Positions 25,901-33,411 of a DNA stretch of 64,000 nt are shown in pieces. The position numbers were made by a program, and so were the translations under genes. Source of the stretch: Paracoccus seriniphilus. GTDB taxonomy: Bacteria; Pseudomonadota; Alphaproteobacteria; Rhodobacterales; Rhodobacteraceae. The stretch lies in NCBI RefSeq assembly GCF_028553745.1, contig NZ_CP067129.1, forward strand, positions 77,001-141,000, read 5' to 3'. The notes under the pieces were generated by a model. It did no database searches. It was not told the DNA's origin and saw only the letters and a program-made list of their open reading frames with translations. Each line of letters begins with the position of its first letter. Position 1 is the stretch's first letter.

Positions 25901-27991
25901 TCACGACAAGTTGGCCCTGTTTTTCCGCTTGTCTTTGGTTGCCAAGTCGTGCCGAACTAGAACTGATCGGACGCCTTGGCCTGAAATATCGACACCTTCG
26001 CGTTGAAGCTCTCGAGACAGGCCCACCTGCCCCAATGCAGGTCGCAGAAGGGACATATCCAGAATGGCTGTTTCGGCTGTCTTTTGATCCTCTGGCGACA
26101 GCCGGGACCATAGCTTTCCGGTTCTGGGCCCTGGCTTCGCGGGAAGGAGGTAGAGGTGCGGGTTTTGCACATCGGTCCGCCAGTAGAATTTGCTGAGACC
26201 CTTCTCGTCAACGACGGGGGTGACTCCCCGGCTTTTCAAACGATTGTAGATCACGCCGGGCACGAGTTCCGTCTTACGCGATACGTGAGCAAGCGTGACG
26301 TAACTCCCCTGGAAATCCGCCATTGATTTCCAGGTCACCATTTCAATGACGAACCGGCTGTCGCTGTTGTAGCAACGAACCGACGAAAGATATCCCTGCT
26401 CCAGAAGCCAGTTCAGCGTGGCGTTCGAGATCCCGAGATGGCGGAAGGCAGGAATCCGGGGCAAGCCGGGGTTCTCGGCTTTCGGCAGAGCAGCGCGAAG
26501 CTCGGAAACAGAGATCACCAGATGATCCAGTCGGGATTTACCGTTCAGCAATCCTTTCGGCTTGATCTTCTCCTTCACAATGATTTCAAAGATTTCCGCA
26601 AGGTTGCAGTTTGCTCGAACCGGCACCTTGGAGATCCGCTCCCAGTCAGAATTCTTCAGGGAAGAGCCGAGCGTTGGAAGGTCGCCGCAAAGTGCTTCCT
26701 TGAAGGCATCGACATCTTCGACCCAGAAGTCGAAGGTCTTCTTTTGCTTGTGGCTTTGGTCTGTTCGCGGGCGCAGAAGCCCCGCAGCAACGAGTGTCCG
26801 AAACGATTCGACCGTGATACCCAACCGTTTGGCCGTTTCGTTCTCAAACAGCAGACGGTCTTTCTGGTATCGCAACCGCTCGACACTTTCGACGGTCAGC
26901 GGACCTGTCAAAATCACCTGACCAGCCGCGCCCTGCGTTGCCAACCCATCCGCGACGAGCATATCCCTGAAAAACTCAAGGCGTCTTTTGACTCGGATAC
27001 AGGCCGAATTCAGCGAATGTAATTTTCGCTCCGGCAGCACCTGTCCCAGAACAACAGATCCACCTTTGAATGGAAAATTACTGACGAAATACTCCCTGAC
27101 CACCTGCCTGATCGGCAGGGTATTTGTGCTCAGGCTTTTCTTGGAACTTGCAAGAAACCTCTGAAACTCTCCGAACTGTGGATGTGGCTGGTTTCCAACC
27201 ATCTCGGGGTCGCTTCGACGCAGTTTCTCCAATGTGCTGATCAGGCGGTCAGGGCCTTTGGCAAAAACGTCGAAACCAATTTCAGCGGCCTGTCTTTGCT
27301 GCTTATCTGTCAGAGCAAGGAAGCGGCTTCGCTTGCCATGCTGAATGAGGCTTCCAAGGAGTTCCGCGGCTTTGCACAATGTTGGAATTTCAATCTGGTC
27401 GACCCAGTCACCCCCCAAGGGACGATAGAGCCGACCCGAAAGGTAGGATTCCAGGCTGGTCGCAGGACAGGCCTCCTCGCGGCTCGCCTGACGGATTATC
27501 TCATCCCAATGTGCGCTGATTCTTGCGGTGACATCGCGATAGCTCCCCGGATCATTCCTCTGCGGCACGGCAATGAGTCTGACCGCATGCCGGTCACAGG
27601 CCGCAACATGCTTAAGCTGCCAATGTAGCCGGTGTATCGGGCGCCATTTCGGATCCTGACCCGCATGGTTTTCCTTGAGGCAACAAGGGCAGACATACAG
27701 ATCTCTGCGCGTCAGGGTTTCCCGGTGCAGCACTTGCTTGCCCGCAAAGCATTTTGTCGCGCTTGCGACCTTGATCGTGGTAAACAGGAAGGCATCCGGT
27801 TCCAGACCTGCCATGTATCGCAACTGGTTCAGCGATATCTCATCCCCGCGCGCCATTGCTGACAGATCAATACCAACATCCTCAGCAAACCGGGAAACAG
27901 ACCCTGCCAGATTTCGACGGGCCAAACGCGACAGATAGGCGACCGGATATTCATATGCCGAGAGTGGCAGGGTCAACGCAAGGCGGATCAT
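25901..27991 (-). CDS. tniQ: TniQ/TnsD-like target-selection protein, element 1
   Basis: 696 residues, the size of TnsD and not of the short TniQ of Tn5053 or CAST elements. The N-terminal TniQ domain (about 10-145) has the zinc-binding pattern C101-x1-C103-C104…C132-x2-H135 after PLSAYEYPVAYLSRLARRN. The long C-terminal half holds HTH-like stretches such as FENETAKRLGITVESFRTLVAAGLL and FRHLGISNATLNWLLEQGYL. TnsD-type proteins bind a chromosomal attachment site and recruit TnsC. Here the site would be the 3' part of tRNA-Pro. The start overlaps the tnsC stop by 4 bp. Confidence 0.9.
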   Translation of the reverse strand: MIRLALTLPLSAYEYPVAYLSRLARRNLAGSVSRFAEDVGIDLSAMARGDEISLNQLRYMAGLEPDAFLFTTIKVASATKCFAGKQVLHRETLTRRDLYVCPCCLKENHAGQDPKWRPIHRLHWQLKHVAACDRHAVRLIAVPQRNDPGSYRDVTARISAHWDEIIRQASREEACPATSLESYLSGRLYRPLGGDWVDQIEIPTLCKAAELLGSLIQHGKRSRFLALTDKQQRQAAEIGFDVFAKGPDRLISTLEKLRRSDPEMVGNQPHPQFGEFQRFLASSKKSLSTNTLPIRQVVREYFVSNFPFKGGSVVLGQVLPERKLHSLNSACIRVKRRLEFFRDMLVADGLATQGAAGQVILTGPLTVESVERLRYQKDRLLFENETAKRLGITVESFRTLVAAGLLRPRTDQSHKQKKTFDFWVEDVDAFKEALCGDLPTLGSSLKNSDWERISKVPVRANCNLAEIFEIIVKEKIKPKGLLNGKSRLDHLVISVSELRAALPKAENPGLPRIPAFRHLGISNATLNWLLEQGYLSSVRCYNSDSRFVIEMVTWKSMADFQGSYVTLAHVSRKTELVPGVIYNRLKSRGVTPVVDEKGLSKFYWRTDVQNPHLYLLPAKPGPRTGKLWSRLSPEDQKTAETAILDMSLLRPALGQVGLSRELQREGVDISGQGVRSVLVRHDLATKDKRKNRANLS

Positions 27992-28995
27992 TCCTCACCT
28001 TCCCGGCCAAGCAGCTTGCGGACATCAATACGCTCGTACTCATCGGCAATGAAGGGATTGAGCCCGGCGATGCATCCCGAGCGTCGAGAAAAGGCCGCAG
28101 CGAAATGTTCGACCGAAAGGGATGAAGCACCCGAGTGCAACGCTTCCTCGAGGCCGTCGATCGTCATCTCGATCAGCAGTCCAAATTCTCTGTCTGCGGC
28201 GTGGATCAATCGCGCCGCGACGTCCGCTGCCGTCGCTTCCGGCTCCCAGGGAATTCCCACTTCTGCCGAATAGAAGCCGACAACAGCCCGAACCTCGCCG
28301 ATATCACCCAAGGGGCTGAGGCGCGGAAGCTCCAGCGGGAAGACCCGTCTTGCCAACTGCGGGTCGTAGTTGAGAAGATCCTTCAATCCTGGCATGCCGG
28401 ATAGAATGAGCCCGACGGGCCAGCTCCGAGACTGCATCAATGATTTCAACGTATTGATCACCGACTGCATTTCTTTCGGCGTCTGGTGCCTGGCAATGTC
28501 CTGCGCTTCGTCGAGATGCAGGAACAGGACTTTCCGCTCCTTGAGAAACCCCCTCACGAGTTCCCAGATCGCATCGGTGGTTCGTTCTCGTCGCAGAGGA
28601 CGCCCAAGCGCTTCCAGGATAGACCGCCCGACGGACTTCAGGGTTGCGGGTGAAGGAACCATCAGGCTGACAACGTCGCAATGATCCTGCCCCTCTTGGG
28701 GCAGGATCAAACCGGATGTCTTGGTCAAAAGGCGATCAATGGCGGTGGATTTTCCGCTGCCTGAAGCTCCAATCAAGGCGATCGCACGCGCTTCGCGCAC
28801 CTCCCCCTTGTCGACCTCGACGCGTCGATTGCTGAGAAGGCGCTCAAACTGCCCTTCGAGCTGTTCATAAACGGGGTGATGCGCGAAATGCGCTCTGAGC
28901 GCCAGCATACGCTGCGCAATTTCCGGGCCGGGGTCAGTCACGTGAGATCCTCCAGCGAGGCGGAGTGTCGGCATCGGGAGGGGTGTCGGCGTCAT
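27988..28995 (-). CDS. tnsC: TniB/TnsC-like AAA+ transposition ATPase, element 1
   Basis: About 335 residues. Walker A is IGASGSGKSTAIDRL (near residue 76), Walker B VLFLHLDEAQDIARH, and sensor-1-like GLILSGMPGLKDLL. The N-terminus has the TniB phrase MLALRAHFAHHPVYEQLEGQ, for helices that contact the TniQ and TnsB partners. TnsC links target choice to the transposase and mediates target immunity. It overlaps tnsB by about 60 bp and tniQ by 4 bp, so the unit is one operon. The ATG at 28995 is preferred over 29001 because the element 2 copy starts there. Confidence 0.92.
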   Translation of the reverse strand: MTPTPLPMPTLRLAGGSHVTDPGPEIAQRMLALRAHFAHHPVYEQLEGQFERLLSNRRVEVDKGEVREARAIALIGASGSGKSTAIDRLLTKTSGLILPQEGQDHCDVVSLMVPSPATLKSVGRSILEALGRPLRRERTTDAIWELVRGFLKERKVLFLHLDEAQDIARHQTPKEMQSVINTLKSLMQSRSWPVGLILSGMPGLKDLLNYDPQLARRVFPLELPRLSPLGDIGEVRAVVGFYSAEVGIPWEPEATAADVAARLIHAADREFGLLIEMTIDGLEEALHSGASSLSVEHFAAAFSRRSGCIAGLNPFIADEYERIDVRKLLGREGEE

Positions 28996-31069
28996 CCCCA
29001 TGGTCAGTCGGAGAGATCGGCTCTGGCGGATGAATTACATCATCCAGAAGATCACCAGTGCCCACGGGTGCAGTGCCACTTGCACATGTTCCTTCCGGGC
29101 CAATTCTGAGGCCCATGAACAAATGACGCTCGGCACGTTCCAGATCAGCCGTGGTCCACTGGCTTGGCATAATTTGTCTGAGCGCCCGTGCGCGCGCATC
29201 AATAGTCTTGATCTTTTTACGGGCGCTCCAAATGGTCTGCACCGAGAATCTGGCATCATCCTTGAAACCTGTCCGAAGGTTTCGAACGATCGACTGCCAC
29301 TCATCAAGAGACAGCCCTTCCACCCCTTGGTTCACAGCCTCAGCGGGATGCCATTCTTTGCCGATCAGAACCGAAACATATGTCAGAGAGTGTGGATCAA
29401 CACGGATCTTCACCTCCCTCTGCCTGCCATGGAGGAGCATTTCCTGGAGCTTGGCGTTGGTGTAGTTGATGCCAAAAACACAAACACCATGTCGGCCGAG
29501 CTTTCGCTCGAGCTCAAGTCCAAACAACACGCGCCGACCGTTGGAATCCGGTGGTGGGGTGACGCCTTGCTCGGCAGCAAGCCGTTTCCATGCATTTGCC
29601 GGGGTTTCTCCTCCCAATCCCGCATGCTGAGAGTTATGGTAGATATCGACGATGAAGAGGGTGATGACTTGCGCCAGTTCATCATCTGTCAGCGCTGCGA
29701 GTTCTTCCGACGGGTAATCGCCACGCTCTTGCGGATTGCCGAAGGTTCGTCCGGTCAGCATTGGGGCAAGTTGCTGACCCAACGTTCTAAACATACGTTC
29801 GACGCGCGCTCGCAGCTTCGCCACTCCGGCAGATGCCGCCTCATAGGTACCGCCCGCATCGGCAACAGCCGTCCGAAACATGTTCGCAACAAAGGTCGAC
29901 CCCTGATCGGTGACCAGAATGCCGATACCTCCATACTGATCCCAAGACGAATCGCAATTCGCGGCTTGCGAAATAGGCGACTTGTCCTGGGTGATCAGAC
30001 GCAGTGTCGCCAGCGCATTCGTCGTTTCGGGCTTTTCAGTCAGGCGAAATCCGACAACGCATCGTGTGGCGCAATCGATCGCAAGGCAAAGCCATCGACG
30101 TCCGACATCAAAGCGCGCGCGCTCTGCCGGGGAAAGACGATCAAGCGCACCACTTTCACCAAGGAGCGACATGACATCAATCTCCCAATCGTCCATCTCA
30201 ATTCGCTGCATCGGGTGCTCGGCAGTGATGCCGTCTTCATAGAAGCTGAACTTGCGTTTTGCGTATTCGAGGCCATGACGCTGCACCGCGGTCTCGAAAG
30301 GATCCAGCTGTCCAATGCGCCTCTCGACGGTCCGAGTTGAAGGTATTCTAAGTGGCTGAGTGCCGTGCAGCGCCCTTTCAGCATTACGTTCTGTGAACGT
30401 CCGACGCGTGTCATCTGCTATCTTCGTCTTTGTTGGCCGCCCGCGATCCAGATAATTTGCAACGCATTCTGCAAGGAGCTCTTTCTCCTCCTGCCGGAAA
30501 TGAACGTGAAAACTCGACGGTGAGCGCAGTTTACGCATCAGTGCCAATGGCGTTGCGCCGTGTTCCTCGTACTGCCGAACCCAAGAGAGTAGTGATTTCG
30601 GGCAAGGTGCCTGCCGCGATTTCAGTTCGAACCCTGCCCGCCGCCATTTCCCAGAATACTGTCGGCGGTACTCAGCATCGTTGATCTGCTCGGTCAGGGC
30701 TGGAAGGATCTGACTTACAGATCTTTCCGTCCGCTTCACTTCACCCTGCCGCTCGGCCTGCAGAAAGGTTTCTACCCAAGCCGCCCGCCACAGAACCTGA
30801 TCGCTGTCCTGCGTCGATAGAGACGAAAGATATTTGGTGTCACAGCGCAAGCGACGTGCGGCCGAAGTTGCGCTGAATTCTCCGCGCCGAAGTGACACAT
30901 CTGGCGCGGCGAGGAGGTCCATGAATTCGTCATGTGTATATGATCGGTTGATGCCGGGATCTTCAACGCGTTCCAAAATGATGCCTGATGAGCACTGAGA
31001 CCGCACTCTGTGCTCAATGCCTGAGATGGAGACGCAATCGGTCGGAGAAAGGCGAAAACGCATAGTCAT
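28934..31069 (-). CDS. tnsB: TniA/TnsB-like DDE transposase, element 1
   Basis: 711 residues. An N-terminal region of HTH-type DNA-binding domains (about 1-270) is followed by an rve-type integrase core: the first Asp is in QRIEMDDWEIDV (293/294), the second is D388 in ILVTDQGSTFVANM, and Glu is E424 in RARVERMFRTLG. A Mu-like beta-barrel and a C-terminal tail for TnsC contact follow. TnsB binds repeated sites in both ends and joins the 3' ends to target DNA. It overlaps tnsA by 4 bp (ATGA). Element 2 holds a truncated copy. Confidence 0.93.
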   Translation of the reverse strand: MTMRFRLSPTDCVSISGIEHRVRSQCSSGIILERVEDPGINRSYTHDEFMDLLAAPDVSLRRGEFSATSAARRLRCDTKYLSSLSTQDSDQVLWRAAWVETFLQAERQGEVKRTERSVSQILPALTEQINDAEYRRQYSGKWRRAGFELKSRQAPCPKSLLSWVRQYEEHGATPLALMRKLRSPSSFHVHFRQEEKELLAECVANYLDRGRPTKTKIADDTRRTFTERNAERALHGTQPLRIPSTRTVERRIGQLDPFETAVQRHGLEYAKRKFSFYEDGITAEHPMQRIEMDDWEIDVMSLLGESGALDRLSPAERARFDVGRRWLCLAIDCATRCVVGFRLTEKPETTNALATLRLITQDKSPISQAANCDSSWDQYGGIGILVTDQGSTFVANMFRTAVADAGGTYEAASAGVAKLRARVERMFRTLGQQLAPMLTGRTFGNPQERGDYPSEELAALTDDELAQVITLFIVDIYHNSQHAGLGGETPANAWKRLAAEQGVTPPPDSNGRRVLFGLELERKLGRHGVCVFGINYTNAKLQEMLLHGRQREVKIRVDPHSLTYVSVLIGKEWHPAEAVNQGVEGLSLDEWQSIVRNLRTGFKDDARFSVQTIWSARKKIKTIDARARALRQIMPSQWTTADLERAERHLFMGLRIGPEGTCASGTAPVGTGDLLDDVIHPPEPISPTDHGDDADTPPDADTPPRWRISRD

Positions 31070-31755
31070 TTGCTGACCTCCGTGCGGATGACCGTCGACG
31101 GGCGGATGTCTACCTTCCTGATCGTACTTGCCAGCCCATTGTAAATCGCGCGGAACACCGCACGGAAACCGCGCCCTTCCAGCCCACTGGCCGCGACCAG
31201 GGAAGCAATAGTGGTGTCCATCTTCAAGTTTGCCAGCAGGTCCAGGATCAGCGCGTCGGCGTCAGGATCCGCATGGCGGCGGAATTCATGAAACCGTTCG
31301 GCATTTCGCGCCTCGCAGGGAGCAAAGCTCTTCTCGGTGATGAGAACGAGATCCTTCGCATAGCTGAGCGGCATATTCTTGCGAACGAGAGCAAGTTCGT
31401 CACGAAAACCGGTACTTTCGACGAGTCCGTGAGGTTTGACCGCTATCGCCAACCTGGTCCCGCATCGCTTCGTCAACAGAAAGTCGGGATAGTGAGCTTG
31501 GGGGCGGCCGCGGCGATTGCGATAGGAAATGGGGGCCGATTGCTCGTGGATATTGAAGACATCGCGGCGTCCAGCGAGCAAGTAGAATACCTTCTGCTCC
31601 AGCTTGCTCTCATACCAGAAATACCGCGGCCCGGAATCTGCCGGGAGGTGAGCTGTAATCAGCCCTCGACTGCTTCCACGTGACCTTGCCGACGGAATTC
31701 GCGAAGCGAGGCTGCGTGATGGCGGTTGGTAAACGTCGATTTCTTTGTTGATCAT
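31066..31755 (-). CDS. tnsA: TnsA-like endonuclease
   Basis: 229 residues. The restriction-endonuclease core has E49 in FWYESKLEQKVFYLL, D91 in HYPDFLL and K107 in AIAVKPHG, the E-D-K pattern of TnsA (E63/D114/K132 in Tn7). TnsA cuts the 5' ends, so the heteromeric TnsA+B transposase moves DNA by cut-and-paste. A winged-helix-like C-terminal part follows. It is first gene of the tnsA-B-C-tniQ operon. Element 2 has lost this gene. Confidence 0.88.
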   Translation of the reverse strand: MINKEIDVYQPPSRSLASRIPSARSRGSSRGLITAHLPADSGPRYFWYESKLEQKVFYLLAGRRDVFNIHEQSAPISYRNRRGRPQAHYPDFLLTKRCGTRLAIAVKPHGLVESTGFRDELALVRKNMPLSYAKDLVLITEKSFAPCEARNAERFHEFRRHADPDADALILDLLANLKMDTTIASLVAASGLEGRGFRAVFRAIYNGLASTIRKVDIRPSTVIRTEVSK

Positions 31756-31955
31756 GATGTGTCAGCCCGACGACCGGCCGTTCATGACCGATCGCCCAAG
31801 GGCGTGCCTCCTTTGACAGAAAACAGGGATCAGACACCACTCAAAGCGGTGCTCTGCCTTGACTTTTTGAAGCTGTCGCATGAGGATCGAATAACGAGAA
31901 CCAATCGTAATCCGACCTCGGGAGCGCAAGCTTTCGGGGTCGTTCTTTTAAACGG

Positions 31956-32192
31956 TCATGGGGATACTCCTTTCTTCTCTGTAGGATAGCGGTCAGGCCA
32001 GATCTCGCTCGGAGATAGTTTCAGATGGCCCGCAATAGCTTGTTCGATCCGTTCGGATCGCCGATGTCCTTGGCTGACCATTGTGACCAAGCTCGGCCTG
32101 CACCCCAGTTCGGCGGCGATATCGACAAAAGTGACGCGTAACGCACGAAGTCTACGCTTGACGTGATCATGCCGTTCTATGTCCAATTGCAT
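31956..32192 (-). CDS. Ner/Nlp-like HTH regulator
   Basis: 78 residues, almost all one helix-turn-helix domain: RHDHVKRRLRALRVTFVDIAAELGCRPSLVTMVSQGHRRSERI, ending LSPSEIWPDRYP, the hallmark of Mu Ner and Nlp/SfsB proteins. It is probably a repressor that keeps transposition genes low. I prefer the ATG at 32192, which has GGGGG 6 nt upstream, over that at 32207. It precedes tnsA by 200 bp on the same strand and may share its transcript. No tnsA promoter stands out in the gap. Confidence 0.75.
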   Translation of the reverse strand: MQLDIERHDHVKRRLRALRVTFVDIAAELGCRPSLVTMVSQGHRRSERIEQAIAGHLKLSPSEIWPDRYPTEKKGVSP

Positions 32193-32267
32193 TAGAACCC
32201 CCAACATCTGGTGTAGCGGACAGCATTTAGTAATTTGAAGGTAGCATCAGGGAATCATTCACACAAC

Positions 32268-32285
32268 AAATTAATTAACTAATTT
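32268..32285. promoter_or_regulatory. AT-rich near-palindrome between the Ner-like and unknown HTH genes
   Basis: AAATTAATTAACTAATTT lies in the divergent promoter region between 32192 and 32313, with outer ACAAC/GTTGT arms. It is a candidate operator for the Ner-like protein. It is far more AT-rich than its surroundings. Confidence 0.35.
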
Positions 32286-32312
32286 CATATAGTTGTCCGA
32301 TTTGGATCTGCC

Positions 32313-32840
32313 GTGACCCAAGAGAATCTGGCGAGGAAAATGGTAGGAATTCCCCCATCTGGCGAGATCTTCACTGCGTATTGTCGCAGCAATCCGAGCA
32401 TGTATCATTTCCTGCCACATCCGCTCTATCCAACCCGACCGAAAATCGCCGAGGAAATGCGGCTTCCTGATGGAAAGAAGTATCAAAGTGACAGCCGCGC
32501 CAGATGCATGTCAGATCTACTGGCGAAGGATCCCCGCAATGCCTACCATCTGGCAAAGAAGGAGGGCTTGAAGCCTGACGCTCTCATCGTTGAGCAATTT
32601 GCAGCTGGCATGACGATCCGCAAACTCGCGGCCCTCTTCCACAAACATCGCTCGTTTGTCACAGGCATCGTTGAGCCGGTCTTCGGGAAGCTGCCTCGGG
32701 GAAACCACTGCCGCAACATCTCGAACCGCCAGGTGCTCACGACCTACTCGGGACCCGGCCAGCGGAACACCCGAAAAACAGCCAGAATTCTGGGTATTTC
32801 AGCGGATACAGTTTCAAGGAGGCTCAAGCAAATCGCCTGA
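32313..32840 (+). CDS. Hypothetical protein with C-terminal HTH
   Basis: About 175 residues from a GTG start; an ATG at 32340 is an alternative. I do not recognise the family. Two HTH-like stretches are visible: MTIRKLAALFHKHRSFVTGI near residue 100 and NTRKTARILGISADTVSRRL at the end, so DNA binding is likely. It is divergent from the Ner-like repressor in the transposon backbone or its cargo, and could be an accessory regulator. It has no partner nearby on the same strand. Confidence 0.5.
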   Translation: MTQENLARKMVGIPPSGEIFTAYCRSNPSMYHFLPHPLYPTRPKIAEEMRLPDGKKYQSDSRARCMSDLLAKDPRNAYHLAKKEGLKPDALIVEQFAAGMTIRKLAALFHKHRSFVTGIVEPVFGKLPRGNHCRNISNRQVLTTYSGPGQRNTRKTARILGISADTVSRRLKQIA

Positions 32841-33047
32841 TCAGCCACGTAAACTCAGCTTTTACTTCGACGGAAGGCGGAAAAACTCGGCGCATAGGCT
32901 TTCGAGGTTGCCACGCCCTTGCGTCGCTCGGGGCCGCACAGCGGCTATGCTGTGCAAATCCCTGCAGGAATTCATCCAATAAACTTGACGTGGTAACTGG
33001 GCAACATGAGCAGCACCGACCTACAAGATCGGGTACAGACCAGCCTA
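32841..33047. other. Intergenic stretch before IS5 remnant
   Basis: No gene or clear repeat is seen. It is probably scarred junction DNA between the transposon backbone and the restriction cargo. Confidence 0.4.
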
Positions 33048-33337
33048 CAATAAAGCGATCAAGCATCGGAGCTCATTGACGATCTGGTTTGCCTCCGAGA
33101 CGGCTTGGGAGGTCGTGCCGACAGACCTACGGTGATGCCGCAAACCGCACGTGCTTTTCAATTGAGGTCTTATTCGGCATCGCGCTTCAGCAGATAGCCG
33201 GGTTTGTCGAGAACCTGGTGAAGCTGAACAGCTTGGACTGGCCGGTGTCCAACTTCAGCATGCTGACCCGCCACCAGAAGATCCTGACGGTGAACATCCC
33301 GCATCGTGGCTCCACAGCGTTGCAACACATGCGATAG
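33048..33337 (+). pseudogene. IS5-family transposase remnant, N-terminal third
   Basis: Translation in two frames gives YNKAIKHRSSLTIWFASE and then CFSIEVLFGIALQQIAGFVE…LDWPVSNFSMLTRHQK. This lines up with the N-terminal part of the IS5 transposase at 42557 (SLSVWFDPE, CLTLKVLFGLPLRQTVGLVE, LDWPVPDYSTLCRRQ). There is a frameshift near 33125, and the catalytic domain is absent. It marks where the restriction operon was joined to the transposon backbone. Confidence 0.7.
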
Positions 33338-33411
33338 TGAACCAAGCGGGACCCATATTGCGATCATATTAGACATGACGCAACATGCGGGCAAATTTGT
33401 ATAGGCTTGTG

